Source: a bacterium 0.1xD8-71
Lineage (GTDB): Bacteria; Bacillota; Clostridia; Lachnospirales; Lachnospiraceae
Length of the DNA stretch: 64,000 nucleotides
Direction of reading: 5' to 3'
Assembly (NCBI GenBank): GCA_003612405.1
Contig: RAYR01000028.1
Span: 1 to 64,000, forward strand
The translations under genes were made by a program, and so were the position numbers. Below, piece after piece: positions 41,878 through 51,370 of the stretch; positions within the stretch are counted from its first letter, which is position 1; each line of letters starts with the position of its first letter. The notes below the pieces were generated by a model. It was not told where the DNA came from and ran no database searches. It saw only the letters and a program-made list of their open reading frames with translations.

Positions 41878-42654
41878 CTAACACACTTCCTCCCGCAGAT
41901 GCAACAGGATCCTCTTTTCCATACGACTCACCTGTACCTGGCTGATTCCCAGGCATCTGGCCACTTCCACCTGCGTTTTATCCTGAAAATACCGCATATC
42001 AATCAATTGTCTTTCCGTCTCTCCCAGCTTGCCTAACAGTTCCTCCAGCAGCATATGGTTCAGAATCTTTTCTTTCTCCACATCCTCACAGGCGCCACTT
42101 GCGTTGAGACCGCTTAGTCCTGCGGCGCAGCCCACGCCTGCCCTGCCGCCTACCACCTGGTCTACCAGATATATCTCGTTTCCATCAGACTGAAAGACTG
42201 ATTTATAAATGGATTCCACCTCCACATTGGCATCCAGAGCCATCACAATATCTTCCACACTCAGTGCGGTTGCCTCTGCCAGTTCCTGCATGGTTGCCTC
42301 CCTGCCAAGATTCTGGGAAAGCCGCTGCGCTGCCTGTTTCACCTTCCACCCATTCTCCTTCAATGTCCGGCTGACCTTGACCATCCCGTCATCTCTGAGA
42401 AAGCGCTTAATCTCACCCTGGATCATGGGTACTGCATAGGTGGAGAAACGCACCTCAAATTGCAGGTCAAATTTATCTATGGCTTTCATCAGACCGATAC
42501 AGCCGATCTGGAACAGATCTTCCGCATCATATCCTCTGCCGATAAATCGCTTAACAATGTGCCTCACCAACCCCAGGTTTTCCTCTATCAGTTTCTCTCT
42601 TGCCTCTTTATCTCCTGCCTGTGATCGTTCAATTAATGCGGCAGTCTCTTCCAT
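41878..42654 (-). CDS. sigF: Forespore-specific sigma factor F
   Basis: A 258-aa sigma-70 family protein. Region 2 contains NLGLVRHIVKRFIGRGYDAEDLFQIGCIGLMKAIDKFD and RFSTYAVPMIQGEIKRFLRDDG, the sporulation-sigma pattern. Region 3 has VKVSRTLKE and region 4 ends with VARCLGISQVQVSRMEKRILLHLRE. A Gly/Ala/Cys-rich insertion (GGRAGVGCAAGLSGLNASGACED) lies between regions 3 and 4, longer than in B. subtilis SigF. It directly follows spoIIAB (3 nt), so it is sigma F rather than sigma G. Confidence 0.94.
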   Translation of the reverse strand: MEETAALIERSQAGDKEAREKLIEENLGLVRHIVKRFIGRGYDAEDLFQIGCIGLMKAIDKFDLQFEVRFSTYAVPMIQGEIKRFLRDDGMVKVSRTLKENGWKVKQAAQRLSQNLGREATMQELAEATALSVEDIVMALDANVEVESIYKSVFQSDGNEIYLVDQVVGGRAGVGCAAGLSGLNASGACEDVEKEKILNHMLLEELLGKLGETERQLIDMRYFQDKTQVEVARCLGISQVQVSRMEKRILLHLREEVC

Positions 42655-42657
42655 AGG

Positions 42658-43146
42658 CTACTCCTCACCAACAATCCAGGGACCCATGCCGATCTTCTTA
42701 CACATCCGCACCACCGTGCCCTGTCCCGGCTCCGACCGGACTTCCAGATCATCCATAAAAGCTTCCATAAAAGCAAACCCCATGCCGGATCTTTCCATCT
42801 CCGGTCTGGTGGTAAACAACGGCTCCATGGCTCTGCGGATATCCTCGATTCCCACACCACGGTCTATGATCTCCACCTCCAGCATGTCCCTTTTCAGTTC
42901 ACAGTTCATATAAATACGATCTGTGACATGCCCCCTGTTTTCATATCCATGGATAATCGCATTGGTCACTGCCTCAGACACGGCTGTCTTAACGTCCGAC
43001 ACTTCCTCCAGCGTGGGATTTAAGGGTGTGATAAAAGCTGACACCGCCATCCGCGCAAAGGACTCATTGTCCGACACCGCCGCAAATTCCAGGTGGATTT
43101 CATTCGTAATCTTCCTGTAATCTTTCTTGTCTATGATCTCTATCAT
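42658..43146 (-). CDS. spoIIAB: Anti-sigma F factor and serine kinase
   Basis: A 162-aa GHKL-fold kinase that holds sigma F inactive and phosphorylates SpoIIAA. The N-box is VSEAVTNAIIHGYEN, G1 is VEIIDRGVGIED and G2 is ERSGMGFAFMEAFMD. The start follows GGGAGGG; 80 upstream codons in the same frame are a spoIIAA shadow. It is the middle gene of the spoIIA operon. Confidence 0.96.
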   Translation of the reverse strand: MIEIIDKKDYRKITNEIHLEFAAVSDNESFARMAVSAFITPLNPTLEEVSDVKTAVSEAVTNAIIHGYENRGHVTDRIYMNCELKRDMLEVEIIDRGVGIEDIRRAMEPLFTTRPEMERSGMGFAFMEAFMDDLEVRSEPGQGTVVRMCKKIGMGPWIVGEE

Positions 43147-43162
43147 GTTATTACCCTCCCTT

Positions 43163-43471
43163 TTACTCCATGATCTCCACAATATTCTCCACACCGGCAA
43201 GCAGAAGAATCCGCCTGATCCTGCTGTCGGTGTGCACCGCATATACCTTACCGCCAAAGCAGGATATTTTCTTATACCGGCCCACAATAATCCCAATCCC
43301 CGAACTGTCCATAAATGTGGTATGTTCAAAATCAAACACCACGTTCTCCACCTTTTTGGAAAGAATATATCTGTCTGCCCTGGCACTGATATTTACCGAC
43401 TTATGATGGTCTATCTCCGTGGGCATCCTTATCATAAGATAATTGTCAACAATTCTGAATTCTTCATCCAT
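43163..43471 (-). CDS. spoIIAA: Anti-anti-sigma factor
   Basis: A 102-aa STAS-domain protein that releases sigma F from SpoIIAB when dephosphorylated. The regulatory serine is Ser56 in FMDSSGIGIIVGRYK, equivalent to B. subtilis Ser58. EIDHHKSVNISARAD is also conserved. The start has GGAGG 10 nt upstream. It is the first gene of the operon. I did not find a convincing sigma-H promoter in the 70 nt before it. Confidence 0.95.
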   Translation of the reverse strand: MDEEFRIVDNYLMIRMPTEIDHHKSVNISARADRYILSKKVENVVFDFEHTTFMDSSGIGIIVGRYKKISCFGGKVYAVHTDSRIRRILLLAGVENIVEIME

Positions 43472-43537
43472 TTTATGTAAACCTCCTTCTTTTACGGCTC
43501 TCTGCAACCGGAATATTTTCCCTGCAAGGGAATACAA

Positions 43538-43575
43538 ATAAAAAAAGAACGTAATGTGATATCTCACTACGTTCT
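43538..43575 (-). terminator. Hairpin terminator in the gap upstream of spoIIAA
   Basis: AGAACGTAATGTGA (43546-43559) / TCTCACTACGTTCT (43562-43575), nearly self-complementary, with TTTTTTTATT following on the minus strand. It ends transcription from the TPR/folC side before the spoIIA operon. Confidence 0.8.
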
Positions 43576-43641
43576 CTTTCGTATCGTATCTGTTCCTTTA
43601 TCTTCCGGCATCCTGCCCGCCGTTCATCGGCATAAGCCCGC

Positions 43642-45066
43642 CTAATCCTGTATCTCGTTCTCCATTTCCTCTAAGAATGTCTCAGACTTGCTTGCCTTCT
43701 CCGTTCCCGGGAATAACTGGATAATCTGTAAATAAGTCTCTCTGGCCTTCTCCATATCTCCTACACGGTAATAGGCATTGGCAAGATTGTACAGTGCCTC
43801 GCCGTTAGTCGCATCATACTGGAAGGCTTTCTCGAGATTCGGGATGGCGTCCTCATAATTCTCCTGTCTGTAGGCTTCATAGCCGTCATTATAGTATGAT
43901 TCGGCGATACCCGGCCCCACCAGGGCAAGTAATGTATTATACAGGCTCTCGAAGGCCTCTGAATTATCGCTCTCACTCTCAGCCGCATCTGCCTCAATCT
44001 CCTCCAGGTAATCCGCCACCACTGTGACTTCCTCCGGATTCGTCAGATAAGTGTCAGCAGCTTTCATCAGGCTGTCCACAGACCGCAGGGTACCGTCTGT
44101 ACCCATATAGGCCGACAAATCCTGCTCCAGATTACTGTTCGCTTCTGTCAGCTCATTTAGCTGCTGCTGCAACTCATCTATGGTCGCCGTCTTGGCATCG
44201 GACTGCTCGCTGACTTTGCGGAGTTCTTCATCAATATTGGCTTTGGCCGACTGTATCCTGGCCGGCAGAATCAGGAAAAAGGCAATGGCTATACCGATGG
44301 CAAGTCCGATTCCCAGATTCAAGAGCGATGTGACCCCCTTGCCCTCCTTCATATTGACAGGCTGAATGATGGTCTCATTTCCGCTCTGATATTTAACGAT
44401 TTCCTCCGACTTTTTCTGTTTCTTCGTGGTAGTTTTGACACCCTCCTCGGGCATCAGCATCTCATCCACTTCCTTCAGATAGCGGAGTGTTGCCGTATTG
44501 TTGGTGTCAATCTCCAGACACTTGGACAATTCCCTTTTGGCCCGTTCCCACTCCTCACTGTTAATATATAAGAGCGCCAGAAGCTGGTGTGCCCTGATAA
44601 ATTTAGGATTTAAGGAAAGCACCTTCTTCAGCTGGATCACGGCCAGATCCAGGCTGTCCTGGTTACAGTAAGTGAGTGCCTGGTTATATTTCTTGATTGT
44701 CTGATTGATGGTGTCCAGACGGTTCTGGTTGGTCTGGATCATATCAATATAATCGTCGGCAATATTTTTCTTAGGGCGCAGATTCTTACTGATAACCCAT
44801 TCGCTTAAGGCCGCCACCACCTCACCCGTCTCAAAGTATACAAGCCCCAGAAGATTACGGGCTTCTACATTATTCTTGTCAAATTTCAAACTCTGTCTCA
44901 AACTGGTAATAGCGCCTGTCAGATCCCTGACACTCGCCCGCTCTAGTCCATCATTATAAAAACGGTTCGATATATATATAATCCTTTTATAAAGGGCTAC
45001 ATCGGCACCACAGTTCGTACAGAAATTGTGTTCTGACAAAGTACATCCACACTGATAACAGATCAT
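43642..45066 (-). CDS. Zinc-ribbon TPR membrane protein
   Basis: A 474-aa protein. The N-terminal zinc ribbon is CYQCGCTLSEHNFCTNCG. Cytoplasmic TPR repeats span about 30-200 (GAITSLRQSLKFDKNNVEARNLLGLVYFETGEVVAALSE and others). One membrane segment follows near 248-268, then a coiled coil (about 270-320) and a second TPR pair (about 395-465, ending LEKAFQYDATNGEALYNLANAYYRVGDM). It probably scaffolds protein assembly across the membrane. It starts 13 nt after the 49-aa gene and is the last gene of the fapA-folC group. Confidence 0.75.
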   Translation of the reverse strand: MICYQCGCTLSEHNFCTNCGADVALYKRIIYISNRFYNDGLERASVRDLTGAITSLRQSLKFDKNNVEARNLLGLVYFETGEVVAALSEWVISKNLRPKKNIADDYIDMIQTNQNRLDTINQTIKKYNQALTYCNQDSLDLAVIQLKKVLSLNPKFIRAHQLLALLYINSEEWERAKRELSKCLEIDTNNTATLRYLKEVDEMLMPEEGVKTTTKKQKKSEEIVKYQSGNETIIQPVNMKEGKGVTSLLNLGIGLAIGIAIAFFLILPARIQSAKANIDEELRKVSEQSDAKTATIDELQQQLNELTEANSNLEQDLSAYMGTDGTLRSVDSLMKAADTYLTNPEEVTVVADYLEEIEADAAESESDNSEAFESLYNTLLALVGPGIAESYYNDGYEAYRQENYEDAIPNLEKAFQYDATNGEALYNLANAYYRVGDMEKARETYLQIIQLFPGTEKASKSETFLEEMENEIQD

Positions 45067-45079
45067 CTATGCCAATCCC

Positions 45080-45229
45080 CTATTCTTCTTCCACTTTCTT
45101 AGCGTCTTTGACTATCTTCACCATCAGATCCGCCATATCGGTAAGATCCTGATTATAGATTGCTTCCTCTGCATCCTCAACTTCCAGGCTGGGATGGAAT
45201 TTCTTTAACTCTTCTTCAAAATTAATCAT
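45080..45229 (-). CDS. Small acidic protein (49 aa) between folC and the TPR gene
   Basis: The frame begins MINFEEELKKFHPSLEVEDAEE-type sequence and ends VKIVKDAKKVEEE: acidic, helical, no cysteine, no membrane segment. Its ATG overlaps the folC stop by 8 nt and it ends just before the TPR gene, so it looks like a genuine coupled gene. I do not recognise a named family. Confidence 0.6.
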   Translation of the reverse strand: MINFEEELKKFHPSLEVEDAEEAIYNQDLTDMADLMVKIVKDAKKVEEE

Positions 45230-46544
45230 GCCCGGATCTCCTTATAAGGGCTTTGACCTCGCCCACCAAATATAATGAACCGACAATATACACTTTATCC
45301 TTATCAGACCTGTGCGATACCATTCCGGTAAATGCAGCCTCCAGCGTATCATAGGCCCTGACTGTGACCCCTGTATACTGTCTAAAAGAATCTTCCAATG
45401 TCTGAAGGGGCAGTGCACGCTCTCCTGAAATTGCCGCCACGCCGATCTCATCAAATAATCCGGAACCGGCCAGCACCTGCGCTGCTTCCCTGTATTGCTT
45501 GTCCTTGACAGCCGAAAAGAGCAATTTACGCTTTCCGCTGCAAGCATGGACTTTCACTGTCTCCAAAAAGGCCTGAATCCCATCTATATTATGGGCACCG
45601 TCCAGATATACGCCTGGAAATACTTCCTCCATCCTGCCTTCCCAGAATGTTTCCCTGATGCCGTCTTGAAGGATATCGGCCGTAATGCGGGAATCTGCCA
45701 GCAAATCCAGCGCCGTCACCGCCAGTGAAACATTCTCAATCTGATAGACCGCAGAGGTGGACACAGTAAAACCAATATAATCATAATAGTTTAAATGGAG
45801 AGAAAAATCAATTGTTTTATCCAGAATCTTTATTTCTTTTATCGCAGCTTTCTCTACGGGAACGGTTTTGGCTCCAATCTTTGCCGCACATTCCTCTATC
45901 ACCTGTGCCACACCATGCTGCTTATAGGGATAGACTACCGGCACGCCACTGCGCAGGATACCGGCCTTCTCCCTGGCAATATCCGTAAGTTCATCTCCCA
46001 GATACTCCATATGATCATAGCCTATGGAAGTGAGGATACACAGTTTTTTATCCTTTACCACATTGGTGGCATCCAGCCTGCCCCCAAGCCCGGTCTCCAG
46101 AATCACATACTCCACGCCCCGCTTTTCAAAGAGCAGCATGGCCATAAAGAACAACCATTCAAAAAACGTGGGATGATAGGATATCTTCTGCAATTCCTGC
46201 GGAAGATCGTCCAGACAGTCCTTCACCCTGCAAAAGGCTTCCACAAACTCTTCCTCGGTTACTATTTCTCCTTCTATCACAAACCGTTCCCGCATGGTCA
46301 CAAGATGCGGAGAGACAAACATGCCGCAGGAAATGCCTGCTTTCTTTAAAACGGTAGATAAATAAGCACAAACGGAACCCTTTCCGTTTGTGCCCGCTAT
46401 GTGAAGTATCTTACAATTCTGCGCCGGCCATCCCAGATGCGCCAGGAATCTCCCGGTGTTCTCCATACTGTTTTTCCTGGTAAATTTCGGGGTGGCACTG
46501 ATATACTCCTGTGCCGCCCCGTAAGAAACAATTTCTTCTGTCAT
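45222..46544 (-). CDS. folC: Folylpolyglutamate synthase / dihydrofolate synthase
   Basis: A 440-aa Mur-ligase-family enzyme adding glutamate to (dihydro)folate/dihydropteroate. The P-loop is GTNGKGS (51-57). FVSPHLVTMRERFVIEGE, ILETGLGGRLDATNVV, LTSIGYDHMEYLGD and YLDGAHNIDGIQAF are all typical. GGGAG lies 10 nt upstream of the ATG. It lies 19 nt after the fapA-like gene. Confidence 0.95.
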   Translation of the reverse strand: MTEEIVSYGAAQEYISATPKFTRKNSMENTGRFLAHLGWPAQNCKILHIAGTNGKGSVCAYLSTVLKKAGISCGMFVSPHLVTMRERFVIEGEIVTEEEFVEAFCRVKDCLDDLPQELQKISYHPTFFEWLFFMAMLLFEKRGVEYVILETGLGGRLDATNVVKDKKLCILTSIGYDHMEYLGDELTDIAREKAGILRSGVPVVYPYKQHGVAQVIEECAAKIGAKTVPVEKAAIKEIKILDKTIDFSLHLNYYDYIGFTVSTSAVYQIENVSLAVTALDLLADSRITADILQDGIRETFWEGRMEEVFPGVYLDGAHNIDGIQAFLETVKVHACSGKRKLLFSAVKDKQYREAAQVLAGSGLFDEIGVAAISGERALPLQTLEDSFRQYTGVTVRAYDTLEAAFTGMVSHRSDKDKVYIVGSLYLVGEVKALIRRSGHD

Positions 46545-46563
46545 TCTCCTGCTGCTCCCACCG

Positions 46564-48123
46564 CTAGTTGTGTATGATCACCGTTCCCTCAATGATCCCC
46601 TTTTCTGCGGTATATTTCATATAACAGGTGTTTCTGTCCATAATCATCCGTTCCGCATTGATACTGATGACCACATTCCGATAGAGATTGCCGTCTACTT
46701 TGATGTAGGAATCCCTGCCCTCTTCCATGGTCTCCTCCAACTCTTCCCGCTCCTTGCCAATCTTATCGAGTTCTGCAAAGTATTCGTCTTTTAAGCGGTT
46801 CCAATCAGAAAGATTGGCCTCCGACGTCGTCTTGACGGCATTGATCGTCCGTCTCCGCTTCTCACGCAGCGCCTCCGTCATGGTATCCACCAGTTTTGCA
46901 AGCTTCTCTTTAATCTCTGCCTCTTTATGCCTGATCTCCAGCAGCATATCGAAAGCCTCCGGCTGATAACCGCAGTGCAGCACCGTCTTTACTTCCACAT
47001 CGTTGCCGGCCGACATAGCCTCTATACTCTTAAGCGCGTGCACCTGTCCGCCGATGATTGCTCCCTTCTTGCCGTTGGTAATCACCTTATCCCTGGCCGA
47101 CACTTTCGCATTTAAGATAACATTGGACTGGACAATACCGCCCGCATCCACTGTGGTATTCTCAATAAATTCTGCAAACACATTACCCCTGGCCGATATT
47201 TTGCCTCCCCCCTGTATACCGCGGGAAAGAAGCACATCTCCGCCCGCAAAAAGGGAAGCCCCGCCTGTAGTGCCATGGATTTCAATATTACGCCCGGCAC
47301 GGATCGTAACGCCGCCCTCCACGTTGCCGTTGATAATGACATCGCCAAAAAACTCTATCTTACCGATAATCGCATCCACATCCCCGATAATCTCATGGAC
47401 ATTCTGGATGTCAATCTTACCGTCCTTTACTTCTATTTTGCCGTCATTTTGCGCATAATATACACCATTCTCCCTGGTGATACCTTTGCCTCGCATGGGC
47501 GGAAGATCCCTGGCCGGCGCCGCTTTCAGTTCATTGTCCAGCACCGTATACCCATCCACACCCTGCTCTGCATAATGGTAAATCGCCACCTTATCGCCCT
47601 TATGTACATTTTGCAGCGCACTCATACTGGAATAATCTACTGAACCATCTTCTCGGATAGTAGGCCCTATATGCTCTTCCGGTGAAAAAAGATATTCAAA
47701 ATAACCGTCTTTCCCAGGTTTGGACGCCTGCCCCTGGGCAACCAGAATCTCTCTTTCATAAACTTTCTTCTTTACCATTGCGGAGAGGTTGGATCTGTGA
47801 TACCCTCTGACCACCCCGTGCTGCTCCAGATAACTTTCCAGTTCGTGCTTGGTATATACCTGTCCCTCCGCCGGTGGCGTCAGGTAGAGCCACGCCGTCA
47901 TCTCATCTTCTTCCACACGCAGATAGGTTCCTTCTGTCAGATTTGTTTCGACAGCAGGCTTTTGTTCCTCCCCGGGCTGTTGCGGTTCTGCTGTCTGTAA
48001 TGCCTCACCCGCCTTCTGTTCCGCTGCGGGTGCTGCCGGGGAAAGCCCCTTTGCTCTGGCCATTGCTGCCTTCAGTTTATCTAACTGCGCTGATGAAAGA
48101 TTTGTTTCGGCCACGCGACTCAC
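46564..48123 (-). CDS. FapA family (DUF342) polymerising protein
   Basis: A 519-aa protein with the DUF342/FapA core: LYLTPPAEGQVYT, GKDGYFEYLF and KGDKVAIYHYAEQGVDGYTVLD, then a right-handed beta-helix with many Gly/Asn/Val steps (GKIEFFGDVIINGNVEGGVTIRAGRNIEIHGTTGGASLFAGGD). A coiled coil follows at about 410-480. Homologues form cytoskeletal polymers or act in developmental and motility contexts; the exact role here is unknown. The start is GTG 48123 with GAGG 8-9 nt upstream. Confidence 0.85.
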   Translation of the reverse strand: MSRVAETNLSSAQLDKLKAAMARAKGLSPAAPAAEQKAGEALQTAEPQQPGEEQKPAVETNLTEGTYLRVEEDEMTAWLYLTPPAEGQVYTKHELESYLEQHGVVRGYHRSNLSAMVKKKVYEREILVAQGQASKPGKDGYFEYLFSPEEHIGPTIREDGSVDYSSMSALQNVHKGDKVAIYHYAEQGVDGYTVLDNELKAAPARDLPPMRGKGITRENGVYYAQNDGKIEVKDGKIDIQNVHEIIGDVDAIIGKIEFFGDVIINGNVEGGVTIRAGRNIEIHGTTGGASLFAGGDVLLSRGIQGGGKISARGNVFAEFIENTTVDAGGIVQSNVILNAKVSARDKVITNGKKGAIIGGQVHALKSIEAMSAGNDVEVKTVLHCGYQPEAFDMLLEIRHKEAEIKEKLAKLVDTMTEALREKRRRTINAVKTTSEANLSDWNRLKDEYFAELDKIGKEREELEETMEEGRDSYIKVDGNLYRNVVISINAERMIMDRNTCYMKYTAEKGIIEGTVIIHN

Positions 48124-48234
48124 CCCACTTTCCTCATGACACTTACGTCACCTATTGTACATTCCAAAATTTATAACGAAAAAACCCTTATATATAACTT
48201 TACACCAAATCGCAGCACTTTTCCATACCCAAAA

Positions 48235-48282
48235 GAAAATTCCTGACGGAATTTTCTTTACGAGATTTGCTTCGCAAACTCG
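48235..48282. repeat. Two-hairpin dispersed repeat, copy C
   Basis: First hairpin GAAAATTCC (48235-48243) - TGAC - GGAATTTTC (48248-48256). Second hairpin CGAG, bulged A, TTTGC (48266-48270), loop TTC, GCAAA (48274-48278), CTCG (48279-48282). Compared with copies A and D, the stem bases change as complementary pairs (TCCGC/GCGGA to TTTGC/GCAAA). It lies in the 173-nt gap between fapA and valS. Confidence 0.7.
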
Positions 48283-48296
48283 GACTCTCTCCTCTG

Positions 48297-50993
48297 TCAG
48301 CGAAGCTGGGAGAGGCGTTCTTCTACCTGCGCCATCATCTGGGTATATTTTTCCAGTTTGGCACGTTCTTCGGCCACTTTCTGTTCCGGGGCTTTGGACA
48401 TGAACTTCTCATTGCCAAGCATCCCCTTTACCCTGGCAAGCTCACCCTCAAGACGTTTCTGCTCTTTCTCAAGCCGCTCAATCTCCTGGGCAATATCCAC
48501 CAGTTCCTCGAAAGGTATATAAACTGTGGCATTGGGAATCACCACAGATACGGCACTGTCTGCAATGCCGCTCTTATCTGTCTGGATAGTCACTTCGGAA
48601 GCTGCCGCCAGCGCTGTGAAGAACTGTCTGCCCTCCGCAAAGATCTGCCGTACCTCCTCCTTATCACTGACCACATACACTGCCGCTTTCCTGCCCGGCG
48701 CCACATTCATCTGTGTTCTCACGTTACGGATCCCGCGCACAGCCTCCTTCATCAGCTCAATGGCTGTCTCTTCTCCGGTATACTGTCTGGCATCGCTAAA
48801 GATAGGCCATCTGGAAATCATAATGGACTCCTCTGCCCCCTGCAACGTACAGAAGATTTCCTCCGTGATAAACGGCATGTAAGGATGCAGAAGCTTCAGG
48901 GCATCAATCAGCACATTCTGTAAGGTCCATAGAGCCGCCTGCTTTCCTGCCTCCTCACCGGCTGCGGTGCTGTAGAGTCTGGGCTTCACCATCTCGATAT
49001 ACCAGTCGCAGAATTCATCCCAGATAAAGTCATAGACTTTCTGCACGGCGATACCCAGTTCAAAACTGTCCATGTTGTCTGTCACTTCCTTAACAAGCGT
49101 ATTCAGTTTGGAAAGGATCCACTTATCCACCGGATACAGACTGTCTTTGATCTCCTCATAGGATACTTCCCAGCCGCGCCTGCCAGACTTTGCCTCCTCC
49201 TGATCCATATTCATCATAATGAAACGGGAAGCGTTCCAGACCTTATTGGCAAAGTTACGGCTTGCCTCCACTCTTTCATAGTAGAAACGCATATCATTAC
49301 CGGGAGCATTGCCTGTAATCAACGTCAGCCTGAGCGCGTCCGCCCCGTACTGGTCGATGATCTCCAGAGGATCAATACCATTCCCCAGAGATTTACTCAT
49401 CTTCCGTCCCTGGGAATCTCTCACCAGGCCGTGGAACAGCACCGTCTTAAAAGGCTTCTCGCCCATCTGCTCATACCCTGAGAAAATCATGCGGATAACC
49501 CAGAAGAAAATGATATCATAACCGGTCACCAGCACATCTGTGGGATAGAAATAGTCAAGATCCTCCGTATGCTCAGGCCATCCCAGTGTGGAAAAAGGCC
49601 ACAGTGCAGAAGAGAACCATGTATCCAGGGTATCGGGATCCTGGGTAAAGTGCGTATCGCCGCATTTCGGACATATGCAGGGCTCTTTATCCGCCACTAC
49701 GATTTCACCGCACTTATCGCAGTAATAAGCGGGGATTCTGTGTCCCCACCAGAGCTGACGGCTGATACACCAGTCGCGGATATTGTCCGTCCAGTTATAG
49801 TAAATTTTCTCCATACGCTCCGGAATCAGCCTGATCTCACCATTTTTCACTGCTTCCACCGCCGGCCTTATCAGTTCATCCATCTTCACAAACCACTGTT
49901 TCTTAATCAACGGCTCAATCGTTGTCTTACAGCGGTCATGGGTTCCCACATTATGGGTATAGTCTTCGATACGTACCAGAAGCCCTTCCTGCTCCAGCTC
50001 TTCCACAATCTTCTTCCTTGCCTCATAGCGGTCTAATCCCTCATATTTACCGCCGTTGGCATTGATGGTAGCATCATCATTCATTATATTCACTTCCGGC
50101 AGGTTATGACGCTTGCCCACCTCAAAGTCATTGGGGTCATGGGCCGGCGTGATCTTCACGACACCGGTTCCGAACTCCATGTCCACATAATCGTCTTCCA
50201 CCACCGGAATGGCCTTGTTGACAATCGGCAGCCAGACCTTCCTTCCTTTTAAATAGGTATATCTCTCATCGTTGGGATTCACTGCCACCGCAGTATCACC
50301 CAGCATGGTTTCCGGACGGGTGGTTGCAAACTCCAGAAATTCCGTCTTGCTGGGCTGTCCGTCTGCATCAACCAGCGGATACTTGATATGCCAGAAATGT
50401 CCCGCCTGCTCCTCATACTCCACCTCTGCATCAGAAATGGAAGTATTACATACCGGACACCAGTTGATGATACGGCTTCCTTTATAGATCCAGCCCTTCT
50501 GGTGCATCTTGCAGAATACTTCCGTAACCGCCTTGTTGCAGCCTTCGTCCATGGTAAAACGCTCTCTGTCCCAGTCGCAGGAAGATCCCAGCTTCTTAAG
50601 CTGGGAAACGATTCTGCCGCCATACTCTTTCTTCCATTCCCAGGCTCTCTCCAGAAACCCTTCCCTGCCAAGGTCGTTCTTATCGATGCCTTCCTCTTTC
50701 AGCTTCTCGATAATCTTTACCTCCGTGGCAATGGAGGCATGATCGGTACCCGGCTGCCAGAGCGCATTATATCCCTGCATCCTCTTATAACGGATCAGAA
50801 TATCCTGCATGGTATTATCCAGGGCATGTCCCATATGCAGCTGCCCCGTAATGTTCGGCGGGGGAATGACAATGGTAAAAGGTGTCTTAGTCTTATCCAC
50901 CTCGGCCTGGAAATATTTCTTGTCCATCCACTTCTGATACAATCTCTCCTCTATGCCCTTGGGGTCATAGGTTTTGGCCAGTTCTCTGCTCAT
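48297..50993 (-). CDS. valS: Valyl-tRNA synthetase
   Basis: An 898-aa class-I aminoacyl-tRNA synthetase. HIGH-type signature [13 protein letters not shown] (44-56), KMSKS in [14 protein letters not shown], the CP1 editing domain ([21 protein letters not shown]), and a zinc-type [22 protein letters not shown]. The C-terminus is a tRNA-binding coiled coil ([21 protein letters not shown]). The start at 50993 has GGAGG 8 nt upstream. It is controlled by the T-box leader at 51.03-51.33 kb. Confidence 0.97.
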   Translation of the reverse strand: MSRELAKTYDPKGIEERLYQKWMDKKYFQAEVDKTKTPFTIVIPPPNITGQLHMGHALDNTMQDILIRYKRMQGYNALWQPGTDHASIATEVKIIEKLKEEGIDKNDLGREGFLERAWEWKKEYGGRIVSQLKKLGSSCDWDRERFTMDEGCNKAVTEVFCKMHQKGWIYKGSRIINWCPVCNTSISDAEVEYEEQAGHFWHIKYPLVDADGQPSKTEFLEFATTRPETMLGDTAVAVNPNDERYTYLKGRKVWLPIVNKAIPVVEDDYVDMEFGTGVVKITPAHDPNDFEVGKRHNLPEVNIMNDDATINANGGKYEGLDRYEARKKIVEELEQEGLLVRIEDYTHNVGTHDRCKTTIEPLIKKQWFVKMDELIRPAVEAVKNGEIRLIPERMEKIYYNWTDNIRDWCISRQLWWGHRIPAYYCDKCGEIVVADKEPCICPKCGDTHFTQDPDTLDTWFSSALWPFSTLGWPEHTEDLDYFYPTDVLVTGYDIIFFWVIRMIFSGYEQMGEKPFKTVLFHGLVRDSQGRKMSKSLGNGIDPLEIIDQYGADALRLTLITGNAPGNDMRFYYERVEASRNFANKVWNASRFIMMNMDQEEAKSGRRGWEVSYEEIKDSLYPVDKWILSKLNTLVKEVTDNMDSFELGIAVQKVYDFIWDEFCDWYIEMVKPRLYSTAAGEEAGKQAALWTLQNVLIDALKLLHPYMPFITEEIFCTLQGAEESIMISRWPIFSDARQYTGEETAIELMKEAVRGIRNVRTQMNVAPGRKAAVYVVSDKEEVRQIFAEGRQFFTALAAASEVTIQTDKSGIADSAVSVVIPNATVYIPFEELVDIAQEIERLEKEQKRLEGELARVKGMLGNEKFMSKAPEQKVAEERAKLEKYTQMMAQVEERLSQLR

Positions 50994-51033
50994 GTTACAT
51001 CCTCCTTTTTGCTTGCATGATTCATCAGAAATA

Positions 51034-51331
51034 CAAAAACGCCCTCTGCCATACTCTGACAAAGGGCGTAGATACGCGGTACCACCTTTATTTATCGCTC
51101 ATTGGTTCCGACTGGTCCACAAAAGGCCATCCGGTTCCTATCCGTTAACGGGGATAAATCGTGTGCGCTTACTGCCGTCTGTATCCCTACAGACACTTCT
51201 GCCCACCGGCTTAAGAGCCACGTTCCACAATTCCTCTCCGAAAAGACCTTTCAGCTTCCGGTCTTTCTCTCTGGCGGCGGAGATTGTGTACTCTTCTCTG
51301 TCATCGCCTTTATGCTCTTACAATTATTAAT
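51034..51331 (-). ncRNA. T-box riboswitch leader of valS
   Basis: The conserved T-box GGTGGTACCGCG lies at 51075-51086 (minus strand). The terminator uses arms 51039-51046 and 51063-51069 followed by UUUUU. Stem I has AGTA (51289-51292) opposite a loop in which GTG (51219-51221) sits at the specifier position, decoding valine. Flanking CACAAT/ATTGTG segments close the stem. The leader senses uncharged tRNA-Val and antiterminates valS. Confidence 0.9.
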
Positions 51332-51360
51332 ACTATAGACAATTGCAGCGGTTTTGTCAA
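51332..51360 (-). promoter_or_regulatory. Sigma-A promoter of the valS T-box transcript
   Basis: Minus-strand TTGACA (51355-51360), 17-nt spacer, TATAGT (51332-51337). It sits between the HD-GYP stop and the T-box stem I. Confidence 0.8.
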
Positions 51361-51370
51361 TTCTATTTTC

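Noticed and set aside
43472..43545. Sigma-H promoter for spoIIAA
   Set aside because: No segment matched both halves of the sigma-H consensus well enough to report.
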